From JBGPLH01 sp041486365 [NCBI: Thermodesulfobacteriota bacterium] (GTDB taxonomy: Bacteria > JAUYMQ01), in NCBI GenBank assembly GCA_041486365.1, contig JBGPLH010000020.1, forward strand, positions 1 to 18,749: a DNA stretch of 18,749 bases, written 5' to 3'. The translations under genes and the position numbers were made by a program. Below are positions 1 through 9,000 of this stretch, one piece after another. Each line of letters opens with the position of its first letter. Positions within the stretch are counted from its first letter, which is position 1. The notes below the pieces were generated by a model, which saw nothing but the letters and a program-made list of their open reading frames with translations, ran no database searches and was not told the origin of the DNA.

Positions 1-994
1 CTTGCCGCCGCTCGGGGACGACCTGGATCTTGTAGGGGATCAGGACGACGGCCATCGGGATCCCGCGGGCGCGGCAGGCCACCTCCATGGCATCGAGGTG
101 CCCGAAGACGAGTTGCCACGCGTCCTCGAGCGCCGGCGGCGATTGGCGAAGGAGACTCACCGTGCCCACCGCGCTCCAGAGTTGAAGCTCCCGGAGATCC
201 CCCGAGAGCGCGCGGGTCCGCTCCGGCCGGATGAGGCCGATCCTCTCCAGGAACGCACGGAGATCGGGGATCTCCTTCACGCGATCGGTGAGCAGAGCGA
301 ACAAGCGCAGGTAATCGCGGAGCCACCCCCCGAGGTCGCCGCGGACGGTGGGCATCGCGGCCGCCCCCGCCGGGATCGGAACCATGCGCCCGTTCACGAT
401 ACGGTGGTCCGGGGCTTCAATCGTGCCGCCGGTCCGCGGATCGAAGACGCGGCGATGAAGGCCGAGCGTCTCCTGCAGATCGTTTCCCAGGTACAGCGCG
501 GCGACGACGAGATCCGGGTCGAGCGCGAGCCCCTGCTCGACGAGAGCCGCATGCTCCTGGTGAACGCCGTATCCCGGGACGCCGACATTCACGACCTCGA
601 CGGGGCGCCCGGTGCGGCCCATGAGCGCGCGCTCGATCACTCCCGGGTAAAGATGTTCCTCGTGCACGCTCGCGCCGAAGGTGAAGGAGTCGCCGAGGAC
701 GGCGATCCGGAAGACGCCGGGCCGCTTTGCCCCCGTCTCGCGCGTCCCGCGAAAGCCATTGGCGTCCGTGCGGATCCGGACGGGTCCGGGATCCCCGCCT
801 TCGAAGGCGGGAACACGCCAGATGATGTCGAGATGGGGGAGCGGTCGGTAGCCGCGGGTGGTGCTCGGGATGTAGGTGCGCGGAACGGCAGGCACCATCC
901 GGCGCGCAAGAATCTCGCCTGTGGCGAGGACCACGAGCAGCGCGATCCCGAAGAGGATCAGGTTCGCGAGGAGCGGCACGAGGATTCGGCGCAT
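1..994 (-). CDS. SGNH/GDSL-type hydrolase, membrane-anchored (3' end beyond window)
   Basis: The minus strand is open from an ATG at 994 to the left edge, giving 331 codons with no stop. An in-frame TAA lies about 65 bases upstream and no other ATG/GTG/TTG falls between, so this start is forced, although no good Shine-Dalgarno is visible. Residues 5-30 form one hydrophobic segment, a signal anchor. The SGNH blocks follow in order: GDSFTFG at 101-107 with candidate nucleophile Ser103, NVGVPGYG at about 136-143 (block II Gly), and LGND at 169-172 (block III Asn). The block V Asp-x-x-His would lie beyond the edge. The family covers esterases and O-acyl transfer or removal on glycans; periplasmic members often occur in polysaccharide loci. 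The TPR membrane protein upstream on the same strand suggests a surface-glycan role, but the substrate is unknown. Confidence 0.85.
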   Translation of the reverse strand, partial: MRRILVPLLANLILFGIALLVVLATGEILARRMVPAVPRTYIPSTTRGYRPLPHLDIIWRVPAFEGGDPGPVRIRTDANGFRGTRETGAKRPGVFRIAVLGDSFTFGASVHEEHLYPGVIERALMGRTGRPVEVVNVGVPGYGVHQEHAALVEQGLALDPDLVVAALYLGNDLQETLGLHRRVFDPRTGGTIEAPDHRIVNGRMVPIPAGAAAMPTVRGDLGGWLRDYLRLFALLTDRVKEIPDLRAFLERIGLIRPERTRALSGDLRELQLWSAVGTVSLLRQSPPALEDAWQLVFGHLDAMEVACRARGIPMAVVLIPYKIQVVPERRQ

Positions 995-1065
995 GGCCGC
1001 CGCACCGTAACCGAGGGGTTCCGGTGCCGCAAGAGGTTTGGCCCGGTCCGGCGCTGCTCCTTAAA

Positions 1066-1348
1066 ATGCGAGCCGGAGGAGTCGTCCATTCTGCGGGACG
1101 AGGTGCGCCGCTCGGCGCCGCTGTGCCGCGGGGAAGCCCGGGAGATGATCGAGCGACTTCGCGCGCTGCCCCTCCTGGGCGCGTACCGGGGACTTCCTCC
1201 CCTCGCGATCGACGCCCTCGGGGATCTCCTCGAGCGGCTCGGCCGGGTGAGGGCTTCCTTCCCGGGGGAATCGAAGATTCATCTGGAGAGGATACTCGCC
1301 CGGGAGGACGGCCCCGTGTGCGTCGAAGCCCGCAGGATCCTCGTTTGA
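1066..1348 (+). pseudogene. Remnant of acyl-CoA synthetase (NDP-forming) ATP-grasp C-terminal end
   Basis: The plus-strand reading frame ending at TGA 1346-1348 matches, from about 1088, the last third of the ATP-grasp_5 domain of ADP/NDP-forming acetate/acyl-CoA synthetases. Visible matches are the family-like EAREMIERLRALPLL, the YRG-x-PP turn and a final acidic/valine strand. The usual Asp-x-Asn-Pro near the end is replaced by IHLERILA, so a conserved acidic/Asn pair is lost. Just upstream, the next frame (ATG 1066) reads AGGVV, which resembles the family's glycine strand immediately before this part; a frameshift near 1088 would join them. No plausible full gene start exists, because the sequence upstream of 994 on this strand lies opposite the SGNH gene. 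Alternative: a small real protein from GTG 1103 or ATG 1145. The homology is fairly sure; pseudogene status is inferred. Confidence 0.55.
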
Positions 1349-1421
1349 GCGACGGGTGTCCGGGGTACCGAAATCACCATCCCGAATTCTCCATCCGTGG
1401 CGGGCGCTTCGCACCGATCCC

Positions 1422-3263
1422 TCAGGATCCGTCTTTCCCCAGCCGCGGCTTGGCCGCGCCGCGAACCGGTCCGCGCCAGCCGGACCGGAGCGCCTCGAGA
1501 TGGATCCGGGCCTCGACGTTCGCGGGGTCCAGCGCGACGGCCCGTTCGAAAGCGCGTAGCGCGTCCTCCGGCCTCGCCCGTCGCTCGTACACGACGCCCA
1601 GGTTGAAGTAGGCGTTGGCGTATTGGGGATCCAGGCGGATCGCCTCGAGCAGCTGTGCCTGCGCCGGGCCCGGCGCCCCCTGCGACATGAGAATCGCGCC
1701 GAGCGTCGAGCGGGCCTCCCCGCTCATGGGCTGCAGGCGAACCGCCTGCCGTGCGGCGCGATCGGCTTCGTCCCAGCGCCGGAGATCGGCGTAAAGGAGC
1801 GAGAGGTTCCGGAACGCCGCGTAGTCCTCGGGGTTCCAGCGCGCGGCGTTCCGGTAGAGGTTCAGCGCCTCCTTTGGCTTGCCCTGCAGTTCACGCACCA
1901 CCCCGAGCGCGGTGTAGGCGGGGCTCGCGCGCGGGGCCAAGCCGATGGCGGCGCGATAGTGTTCCGACGCGCCGATCAGGTGCCCGCGCGCCTGCAGTTC
2001 CAGCCCCAGGCGGTAATGCGCCTCCCATGAGCGCGGCGCCAGGCGTACGGCGGATCGCCAGAAGGTGAGGTCGTCGCGGAACACGCCGATGCGTGTGGCG
2101 CAGAGCGTGGCGAGAATCGCGACGAGGAAGGCGGGGACCAGGGGACCGGCGAGGCGCGGCAGCGAGCCGAGACGCCCGGAGAGCGCTTGCGCCGCGGGGC
2201 GCGCGGCGAGCGAGGTCAGCGCCGCGAATCCGCCGACGGCGAGAAAGAGATCGACCGATGACGCGCTCACCGACTCGGGCGGCCGCAAAGCCGCAATCCC
2301 GAGGAGGGTCCAGGCCGCGTAGAACGCGGGACGGATCGGCGCGAGGAGGGCGGCGGCCGCGAGGATCGCCAGGATCCCGACGCCGATCCAGGTGGCGAGG
2401 GCGCCGGCGGCATCCGAGGGCCCGATCCCGAAGGGCCAGAACAGGTGCGTGAGATCGCGGACCGCTCCGCCGATCCACCAGGAGACGTGATCCGGGCGCT
2501 GCCCGAACACGAAAACCACGATCGCCGTCACGGCGAGCACGAGGACGAGGCCGAGAGGCCGGGAGACTTCGAGTCGCCGGAGCGCGACGAGCAAGAGGAG
2601 CGGCAGGGCCGCCACCGCTACGGGGGCCGCCAGCGACGCCAGGACGTAGAGGACCATCGCGCCGGCCAGGAGGCCAAGGCTGCGCGCCATGAGCGGGATG
2701 CCGCCGGGGTCGTCCTCATCACCCGGCTCGTCCCGGGATCTCGGAATGAAGAGCCGCACGCGGGAGATGCAGAGGGCCGCGCCGAGCAGCAGCGTGCCGG
2801 CCAGGAGGATTCCGCGTGAGGCCGTCCAGATCACGGCCTGCGCCTGCGCGGGGTGTACGGCGAACAGGATCCCGGAGAAGAGCGTCAGCGTGCGTTCGCG
2901 CTCGAGGCTCCAGACGAGCGCGATGAAGAGCGCGGTAGCGGCCGCGTGGAGGCCCGCGGCCAGGTGCTCCCGACGAAGGGGGGTGCGCCGCGTGATCCAG
3001 GTTTCCGCGCCGACCCAGAGCCGGGCGAGTTGTCCCTCCCTGCCGCGCTGCAGCGAGTCGGCGGCGAGCGCCGAAGCCTGCGCGGAGATCCAGCCGAGCA
3101 GGGGCGGCTCGGGCTCGGCGCGGCGGATCAGATCACGCTCGTGGAAGTTGATGGGGGTGCGGCCGCGGTCCTGGCCGAAGAGGACGAGGACCGTGACGGC
3201 CACGCCGAGAATCACCGCGGCGCGGACAGCCCATCGCGAGGTGAACCAGCGGGCGGCGGCCAT
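1422..3263 (-). CDS. Multi-pass membrane protein with five C-terminal TPRs (TMTC/GT-C-like)
   Basis: This is a 613-aa protein. The start at 3263 is chosen over an in-frame start 25 codons upstream because GGAGGAG lies 9 bases before it. The N-terminal two thirds alternate hydrophobic segments with short loops. An HPAQAQAV-x-W motif at about 137-146 matches the HP-x-x-x-EAV-x-W segment typical of TMTC-like and TPR-containing glycosyltransferase-type membrane proteins. Five consecutive 34-residue TPRs occupy about 412-582, each with the W/Y-LG-G-Y-A-P pattern, followed by a basic tail. In eukaryotes such proteins O-mannosylate secreted proteins; the bacterial homologues are largely uncharacterised, and transferase activity here is inference. 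The next gene on this strand encodes the SGNH hydrolase, 427 bp downstream, so the two may act on the same envelope glycan or glycoprotein. Confidence 0.8.
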   Translation of the reverse strand: MAAARWFTSRWAVRAAVILGVAVTVLVLFGQDRGRTPINFHERDLIRRAEPEPPLLGWISAQASALAADSLQRGREGQLARLWVGAETWITRRTPLRREHLAAGLHAAATALFIALVWSLERERTLTLFSGILFAVHPAQAQAVIWTASRGILLAGTLLLGAALCISRVRLFIPRSRDEPGDEDDPGGIPLMARSLGLLAGAMVLYVLASLAAPVAVAALPLLLLVALRRLEVSRPLGLVLVLAVTAIVVFVFGQRPDHVSWWIGGAVRDLTHLFWPFGIGPSDAAGALATWIGVGILAILAAAALLAPIRPAFYAAWTLLGIAALRPPESVSASSVDLFLAVGGFAALTSLAARPAAQALSGRLGSLPRLAGPLVPAFLVAILATLCATRIGVFRDDLTFWRSAVRLAPRSWEAHYRLGLELQARGHLIGASEHYRAAIGLAPRASPAYTALGVVRELQGKPKEALNLYRNAARWNPEDYAAFRNLSLLYADLRRWDEADRAARQAVRLQPMSGEARSTLGAILMSQGAPGPAQAQLLEAIRLDPQYANAYFNLGVVYERRARPEDALRAFERAVALDPANVEARIHLEALRSGWRGPVRGAAKPRLGKDGS

Positions 3264-3386
3264 CGGGGGTGACTCCTCCCTTTCGTCCGGGGGGCGCGCG
3301 GGCGCCTGGGGCCGGGGAAGCGTGAGGGAGTCTATCACGCGGAGCGCGCGGGAGGCGAGGCGACGGTGGGAGGAGGAAGCAGGCGG

Positions 3387-4538
3387 CTAGCGGAAATCGG
3401 CGGGGGCGGCGTCCGTGGAGACGTTGCCGCGGCCGCCGTTGTCGGTCCCGACCCGCGCGAATCCGGAGCCGCCGTTGCCGGACGCGCTGTTGCGCTCGAG
3501 GAACACGCCGTCTTGCGCGAGGAAGCCGCCGCCGTCGCTGGCGGTGGCGCGATTGCGGGTGGCGAAGGCGCCGGTGAGATCGAATCCCGCGCCGGAGCAG
3601 CGTTGCGCGGTGTTGGCGGAGAGGATCATGGCGAGCGGTCCCGGACCGATGTTGAAGGCCGGGCCCGGGGAATCGGAGATCACGTTCTGGGAAAGGTTGC
3701 CGCTCGCGTCCACATCGATCCCCAGGCCGTAGAAGACCGACCCGGTGACCTCGAGGTTGGCCCCCGCGCCCGCGATTCCAGCCGCGCCGCTGCTCGCGGG
3801 AACCCCCGGCGCGCCGAAGGTCGAGCGCGACACGAACACGTTGTCGAGCCCCGCGGGCGCCTGCGCCGCGATCCCCGCCGGCTGATCGGAACCGGCCCGA
3901 AGCGTGGAGACGAACGCGTTCATGGCACTACCGCCGGGGACGCCCTGCAGCACGATCCCGCCCAGGCTGTTCCGGTCCGTCGCCGTGTTGGTGATCCACA
4001 GGCCGTTCCCGTTCAGACAGAGGCCCCCTCCCGCGTTGTCCGTGAATCGCGAGAGGTCGACGAAGAGGCCCACGACCGAGAGCGTGGAGACGAGCCCGCA
4101 TCCGGCGAATCCGGAAGCCGTGACGTTCGTGAAGCGGATGTCCCCGGCGTGATCGACGAGAAAGCCCGCGCCCGCCGGATTTCCAAGTAGGTCGATGTTC
4201 TGGACATTCACGTGCCGGCTGAGGGCGATCCGGAAGGCGGGCTGGGAGGCCGGGCAGGCCCCGGTGGCGTCGATCCTCGCGCGCCCGCGATTCGCGGTGA
4301 TCCGGAGATCGAAGCGACGCTCGACGTTCACGCACTCGCGGTAGGGGCTCCCGGCCGGGCTCACGTCGATCGTGTCGAACTGCCGGGCCGCGGCCACTGC
4401 CTGGCCGATCGTCTGGAAGGCGGTAGGAACCGCCGGGTCCACCTTGAGGGTTTGGCCGTTGCGCGAGGCCCCCAGTTTGGGGGCGAGCGAGCAGAGTGCG
4501 ACCGCCATGGTGGCCAGGGAGAGGATCCTTCGGTTCAT
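3387..4538 (-). CDS. Secreted right-handed parallel beta-helix protein (paralogue 1)
   Basis: This is a 383-aa protein with a signal peptide (MNRRILSLATMAVALCSLAP, cleavage probably after LGA). The mature start has the AFQTI-x-x-AV...D-TI-x-V cap of pectate-lyase-like beta-helix proteins. The body repeats short strands with Asn ladders and glycine turns (N-x-A-S-x-N-GG-G-F type) up to the C-terminus. Start 4538 has GAGGAAG 2 bases upstream. An alternative start nine codons earlier, at 4565, overlaps the stop of the upstream gene as ATGA and would give translational coupling. It is a tandem paralogue of the gene at 4562-5794: same cap, similar C-terminal coils and a GRGN/GRDN ending. Such folds serve as polysaccharide lyases, epimerases (NosD/AlgG-like) or passive surface proteins. 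I see no catalytic residues that decide between these. Confidence 0.8.
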   Translation of the reverse strand: MNRRILSLATMAVALCSLAPKLGASRNGQTLKVDPAVPTAFQTIGQAVAAARQFDTIDVSPAGSPYRECVNVERRFDLRITANRGRARIDATGACPASQPAFRIALSRHVNVQNIDLLGNPAGAGFLVDHAGDIRFTNVTASGFAGCGLVSTLSVVGLFVDLSRFTDNAGGGLCLNGNGLWITNTATDRNSLGGIVLQGVPGGSAMNAFVSTLRAGSDQPAGIAAQAPAGLDNVFVSRSTFGAPGVPASSGAAGIAGAGANLEVTGSVFYGLGIDVDASGNLSQNVISDSPGPAFNIGPGPLAMILSANTAQRCSGAGFDLTGAFATRNRATASDGGGFLAQDGVFLERNSASGNGGSGFARVGTDNGGRGNVSTDAAPADFR

Positions 4539-4561
4539 CTTCTTCCTCGCGTGCCCGCCGA

Positions 4562-5794
4562 TCATTGCAGGTCCAGCGGGATCAGGCCGTCGCTCTGGTT
4601 GTCGATCCCCACGTTATCCGCCGGGTTGATGTTGTCCCGACCGTTCACCTGGGACTCTTCCCCGAGGACGAAACCGCCCCCGGTGTTGGTCAACGCGACG
4701 TTACGAACGAGCACGTTGCGGCTGGAGTTGACCCGGAAGCCGTTCCCCCGGTTCCCCGTGGCGGTGTTTCCCTCGAGGACCCACCCGTCGAAGGCGGCGT
4801 CCACCTGGAAGCCGCCGCCCGTGCAGCCGCTCACGGTGTTGAAGGCGATGTAGCCTCCGCCGGGCGCGGAGAGGAAGTTGGGGTCGGGTGTGAGGAGCAT
4901 GCCCGTGCCGCTGCAGCCGGAGACCACGTTGTTCGTGATCCTGTAGACGCCCGAGTTCTGCACCGTGACTCCCGAGAACCCGTTGGGAAGCGGCGGGTTG
5001 GGGAACTTCGGGGGCTGGCTGATCGGCTTGCAGTTCATCACCGTACCGCGAACCGAGGCGCTCCGGCAGCCGCCCCGAAGGTTCACGGCGGCGATCGAGT
5101 TTCCGTAGAATCCGCCGCCCTCCACCAGAAGGTTCGAACCGCCGGTGCAGGCCACGCCGTCGGCTCCGCTGTCCTCGGCCCGGAACCGCAGGATCCGGGT
5201 CCCGTGCCCGGCGCTCCGGACGCCCGTGTCGCAACGGAAACTCTTCGATGACTCGATGAGCGTGTCCGATCCGCCCAGGACGTCCACCCCGACGGCGTCG
5301 TCGGTGAACACGCTCCCGCGGATCACCGTGTGCGTGGCGGGCGCGATCACCGCCACGCCACCGGCGCATACATCGGCGGCGGAGGCTTCCAGGTCCACAT
5401 CGACGACGTTCGTGAAGACGAACCCTCGGCGGGCCCCACGGTCGTCGCAGAAGATCAGGAGACCCCTGAGCGTGATGCGCCGGCTGCTCTCCACCCGGAC
5501 GATCCCGTCGGCGGCAGGGCCGCCCCCCTTCTGAAGGACCACGCCGCGCTCGGCCGTCACCGTCAGGTCCCGTTTCCCCGTGATCCGGACGTCTTCCGTG
5601 TAGGGGGTGCCCTTGGACAAGATCACGATGCTGTCCCCGGGGTTTGCCGAGTCCACCGCGGCCTGGATGGTCTGGAAAGCGCCCGGAAGCAGCGGGCTCA
5701 CGCTGAGCGTGGCGGCGAAGGCCGGCGCGCAGGGGGCGAGAATCGCCAGGGCCATCAACAGGAATGCCGCGCGTGATGGCCGTAGATCGGTCAT
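4562..5794 (-). CDS. Secreted right-handed parallel beta-helix protein (paralogue 2)
   Basis: This is a 410-aa protein. An open frame extends further upstream, but ATG 5794 is chosen because a clean signal peptide follows (charged MTDLRPSRA, hydrophobic core, cleavage after APAFA). No Shine-Dalgarno is obvious before it, so the start is moderately certain. The mature N-terminus has the AFQTIQAAVDSANPGDSI cap, diagnostic of the NosD/pectate-lyase-like beta-helix group, followed by about a dozen coils with N-x-V-SGC-GTG and N-x-ATGN-GNGF turns. It is the first gene of a probable two-gene operon with its paralogue, 23 bp between the chosen starts and stop. It is transcribed divergently from the tpsA-type gene across 249 bp. 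An extracytoplasmic location is likely. The enzymatic role is not visible. Confidence 0.82.
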   Translation of the reverse strand: MTDLRPSRAAFLLMALAILAPCAPAFAATLSVSPLLPGAFQTIQAAVDSANPGDSIVILSKGTPYTEDVRITGKRDLTVTAERGVVLQKGGGPAADGIVRVESSRRITLRGLLIFCDDRGARRGFVFTNVVDVDLEASAADVCAGGVAVIAPATHTVIRGSVFTDDAVGVDVLGGSDTLIESSKSFRCDTGVRSAGHGTRILRFRAEDSGADGVACTGGSNLLVEGGGFYGNSIAAVNLRGGCRSASVRGTVMNCKPISQPPKFPNPPLPNGFSGVTVQNSGVYRITNNVVSGCSGTGMLLTPDPNFLSAPGGGYIAFNTVSGCTGGGFQVDAAFDGWVLEGNTATGNRGNGFRVNSSRNVLVRNVALTNTGGGFVLGEESQVNGRDNINPADNVGIDNQSDGLIPLDLQ

Positions 5795-6043
5795 GGCAGT
5801 AATCCGGAAGGAGGCAGGTTTGGATACCCGCTCGCGTCGAAGCCCCCCGAGACGACGCACGGGAAGACTAGGCCCCGCGAGGGGAGCTCGCACCACGGTG
5901 AGGTGAAGATTTCGTGACAAGCGTTTCCCGTCCGTCACGTGTTCTTCACGAAGTCGTCGGAGCGCCTCCATTGGAAGTCGCTAGAGTTCCGCGCGAAACC
6001 GAATCGGCCCGATGTTCCCTTTTCACCCGCCGGATCATTTCTG
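5795..6043. promoter_or_regulatory. Divergent intergenic region between beta-helix operon and tpsA-like gene
   Basis: This 249-bp gap between divergent starts must hold promoters for both directions. I could not identify convincing -35/-10 or -24/-12 boxes. It contains a spaced inverted repeat, TTCGTGA at 5911-5917 and TCACGAA at 5946-5952, with a CACGTG palindrome at 5936-5941 between them. These three GTGA/TCAC-type half-sites within 42 bp could be a regulator-binding cluster, possibly for the AraC-family protein in this window. Confidence 0.4.
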
Positions 6044-9000
6044 ATGACCAGACGCTCGAATTCGCGAGGCACGCTTCGCGTGTACGCGCTCCTCACTCTC
6101 GCCGCGGCGACGGGTCTGATCGTCCCGGCCCCCGCGCGCGCGAACCCCAAAGGAGAGCAGGTCGTCGCGGGGCAGGCGGGCTTCGATCGGAGCGGATCGA
6201 ACCTCACGATCACCACGTCCGACAAGGTCATCCTCCAGTGGGATCAGTTCAACATCGCATCGGGTGAGACCACGCGCTTCGTGCAGCCGGGGGCCTCGTC
6301 GATCGCGCTGAACCGCATCCTCGATTCCAGCCCTTCGCAGATCTTCGGGTCGCTCCAGGCCAACGGAAACGTGTTCCTCCTGAACCCGAACGGGATCCTC
6401 TTCGGGCCGTCCGCCAGGGTGAACGTGAATGGGCTCGTGGCGACCTCCCTCTCCATGGAGGATCAGGATTTCCTGAACGGGAAGCTCAGGTTCGCCGGTT
6501 ACGATCAGAACGGGACGGTGAAGAACCTGGGGACGATCGAGACGGCCAGAGGGGGCTTCGCGTACCTGCTCGCGCCCAACGTCGAGAACGGGGGCGTCAT
6601 CCGTTCGCCGGAGGGGCACATCGTGCTCGCGGCCGGCACCACCGCCTATCTCTCGAATCGACCCGATGGGAAGGGACTCCTGGTGGAGGTGAAGGCACCC
6701 GCGGGCGCGGCGGTGAACCTGCGCGAGCTCGTGGCGGACGGCGGACGCGTGGGGATCTACGGGCGCGCCGTGAACCAGTCGGGGCTCGTGCAGGCCAACA
6801 CGGTGCGAGAGCGGGCCGGCGAGATCGATCTGGTGGCGAGCAACCGCGTGTATCTCGAATCCGGGAGTCGGACGGAGGCGAAGGGGGACGCTATAGGTGT
6901 CTCGGACGGCGGGCGCGTGACGGTCCTCTCCGGCGGAGACCGTGGGGGCGGCCATTCCCCGGGCGACGCCATCGTGAAGGCGGGCTCACTCGTGGACGTG
7001 TCGGGAGGCCGTGAGGGTGGAGACGCGGGGATCGCCGAGGTTTCGGCCTCCGGCGGCATGATGCTCGACGGAGAGGTCCGGGGGGAGGCCGCGCCGGGCT
7101 TCCGCGGCGGTGAGCTGCTGATTGATCCGGTGAACGTCACCATCACGGGCTTCGGGTCGGCGAACGGACTACCCGTGATCGACCCGCCCGGCACGGGGTC
7201 CTGGGCCTTCGACAGCCCCTCGCTCCCGCTCAATCTCGTGCTCAACACGAACACCTCCTTCACGGGCCTCAGCGTGATCCGCGTGGAAGCGACCAATGAC
7301 GTCACGATCGCTGACAACACGGGATGGACACTTGCGCCGGGCGTGACCGACCTCACCCTGCGCGCCGGGAACGATCTCCTCTTCGGGGTGAATGCCCGCA
7401 TCTTCGACGCCGGGAGCACGGCGAGCCCGCTCCGGCTCAACCTGATCGCGGGCGCCGACTTCCAGGCTGTCGATCCCCTGGCCGTCCACGCCGGGGTGGG
7501 CAACATCCTGAACCCGCTCCTCCAGATCGGGCAGGGGACCATCAGGGCCGTCGCGGGAAACAGCATCCAGGTGAACGACGGCGCGATCCGGACCACGCGC
7601 GGCGGTTCGATCGATCTGACGGCCGTCTCCGGCGACATCGACGCGGGACGCAACTTCTCATGGCTGGTTCCCTTCGGCTCGACGGGCGCGCGCATCGATC
7701 CGTTCGGCGCGGGGGGAATCGCCACCCAGGCGGGCGGTGACATCTCTCTCACCGCCTTGAACGGTTTTGTCTCCAGCGATCGCTCGCACATCGGGGCGTA
7801 CTCGATCGGCACGGGGGCCAGCGGAAACCTGACGATCCGGGCACGGGACTTCACCGGAGAAATGTTCGTCGGGAACGGAAAGGGCGATGTGCGGCTCACC
7901 GGCGCGTTCGGGACGCCGGTACGGACCACGACGATCGATCTGGCCAACGGGAGTACCGCCCGCGTGGAGGCGGCAACCATCCACCTCGGCCAGGTTCGCA
8001 ATCCACAGGCGGCGATCTCGAACACACACCGATTCAACTACGGGAACGCGGCGGTCGAGTTGATCGCCACGCAGGGCGACGTGGTCCTGGCCGGGGACGC
8101 GGTGGCGGGGAACATGGACGGCATCAACCTGGATCGGATCCTGGCGCCGAACCTGACGGCGCGTTCCCTCGCGGGAGACGTCCTGTTCAACGACGATTTC
8201 GTCCTGTTCCCGTCGGCCACGGGGAACCTGGTGTTGGAAGCCGATGAGGACATCACGAACACGAAGTTCTTCGCAGTCGATCTGCCCGACGATTCGGTCC
8301 CACCCGATCCGCTCAGCCCGCCCCGCGACGGGACGGCGCTCATGCCAACCATCACCGTATCGGACGCGGATCCGAACCGCACCGATCCGAATGTGAAGCA
8401 GGAATTCCCCCTCCCCGACTTCTCGAGAAACTTGTTCGGTTACTACGCCGAAACCCACCGCTCCACACCCATCCACACGGGCGACGCCACGCCGATCCGG
8501 ATTTTCACCAGGTCGGGGGACGTGCGGCGGGTCGCCTTCAATTTCCCGAAGGCGTCCCTCTGGGACATCGGCGGGAACGTGGGCATCATCGCATTCAACG
8601 GCCAGAACCTCGCCCCTACGGACGTGACGCGGTTCGACATCCGGGGCAACCTCGACTGGCGCCAGGCGATCGTGGACGTCGAGGGGATCCCGGTGATCGT
8701 GGACGGCCGGAAGGACGACCCGATCTTCACCGCGATCCGCCTTGGAGGCCCCGGGAAGCTTGAGGTCAACGTGAGCGGCTTCGCCGATCTCGGCCAGTCC
8801 GAGGGAATCCAGTCGGTGGGGGGCCTCTTCAACAAGAACCTCGACGATAACTCGCCGGGGGTTCCTGACACGGATATCTCGGACAACGGCGCCGATATTC
8901 GAATCCGCGTGGGGCCGGAGACGCTCGGCGGACAGGGCACGGCGGTGCAGACCCCGAAGGGCCTGGTGAACCAGCAGAACTTCACCCTGGTGAACTCCCG

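Noticed and set aside
2-1065. Long plus-strand open frame upstream of the ATP-grasp remnant
   Set aside because: It is antisense to the SGNH hydrolase, which has clear catalytic motifs; the plus-strand product is rich in Arg/Glu/Asp/Gly with no domain pattern. Only the part after about 1066 resembles a known protein.
1061-1414. 117-aa minus-strand open frame between the TPR and SGNH genes
   Set aside because: No recognisable domain and high Arg/Pro content; it is the complement of the ATP-grasp remnant, which has clear homology on the plus strand.
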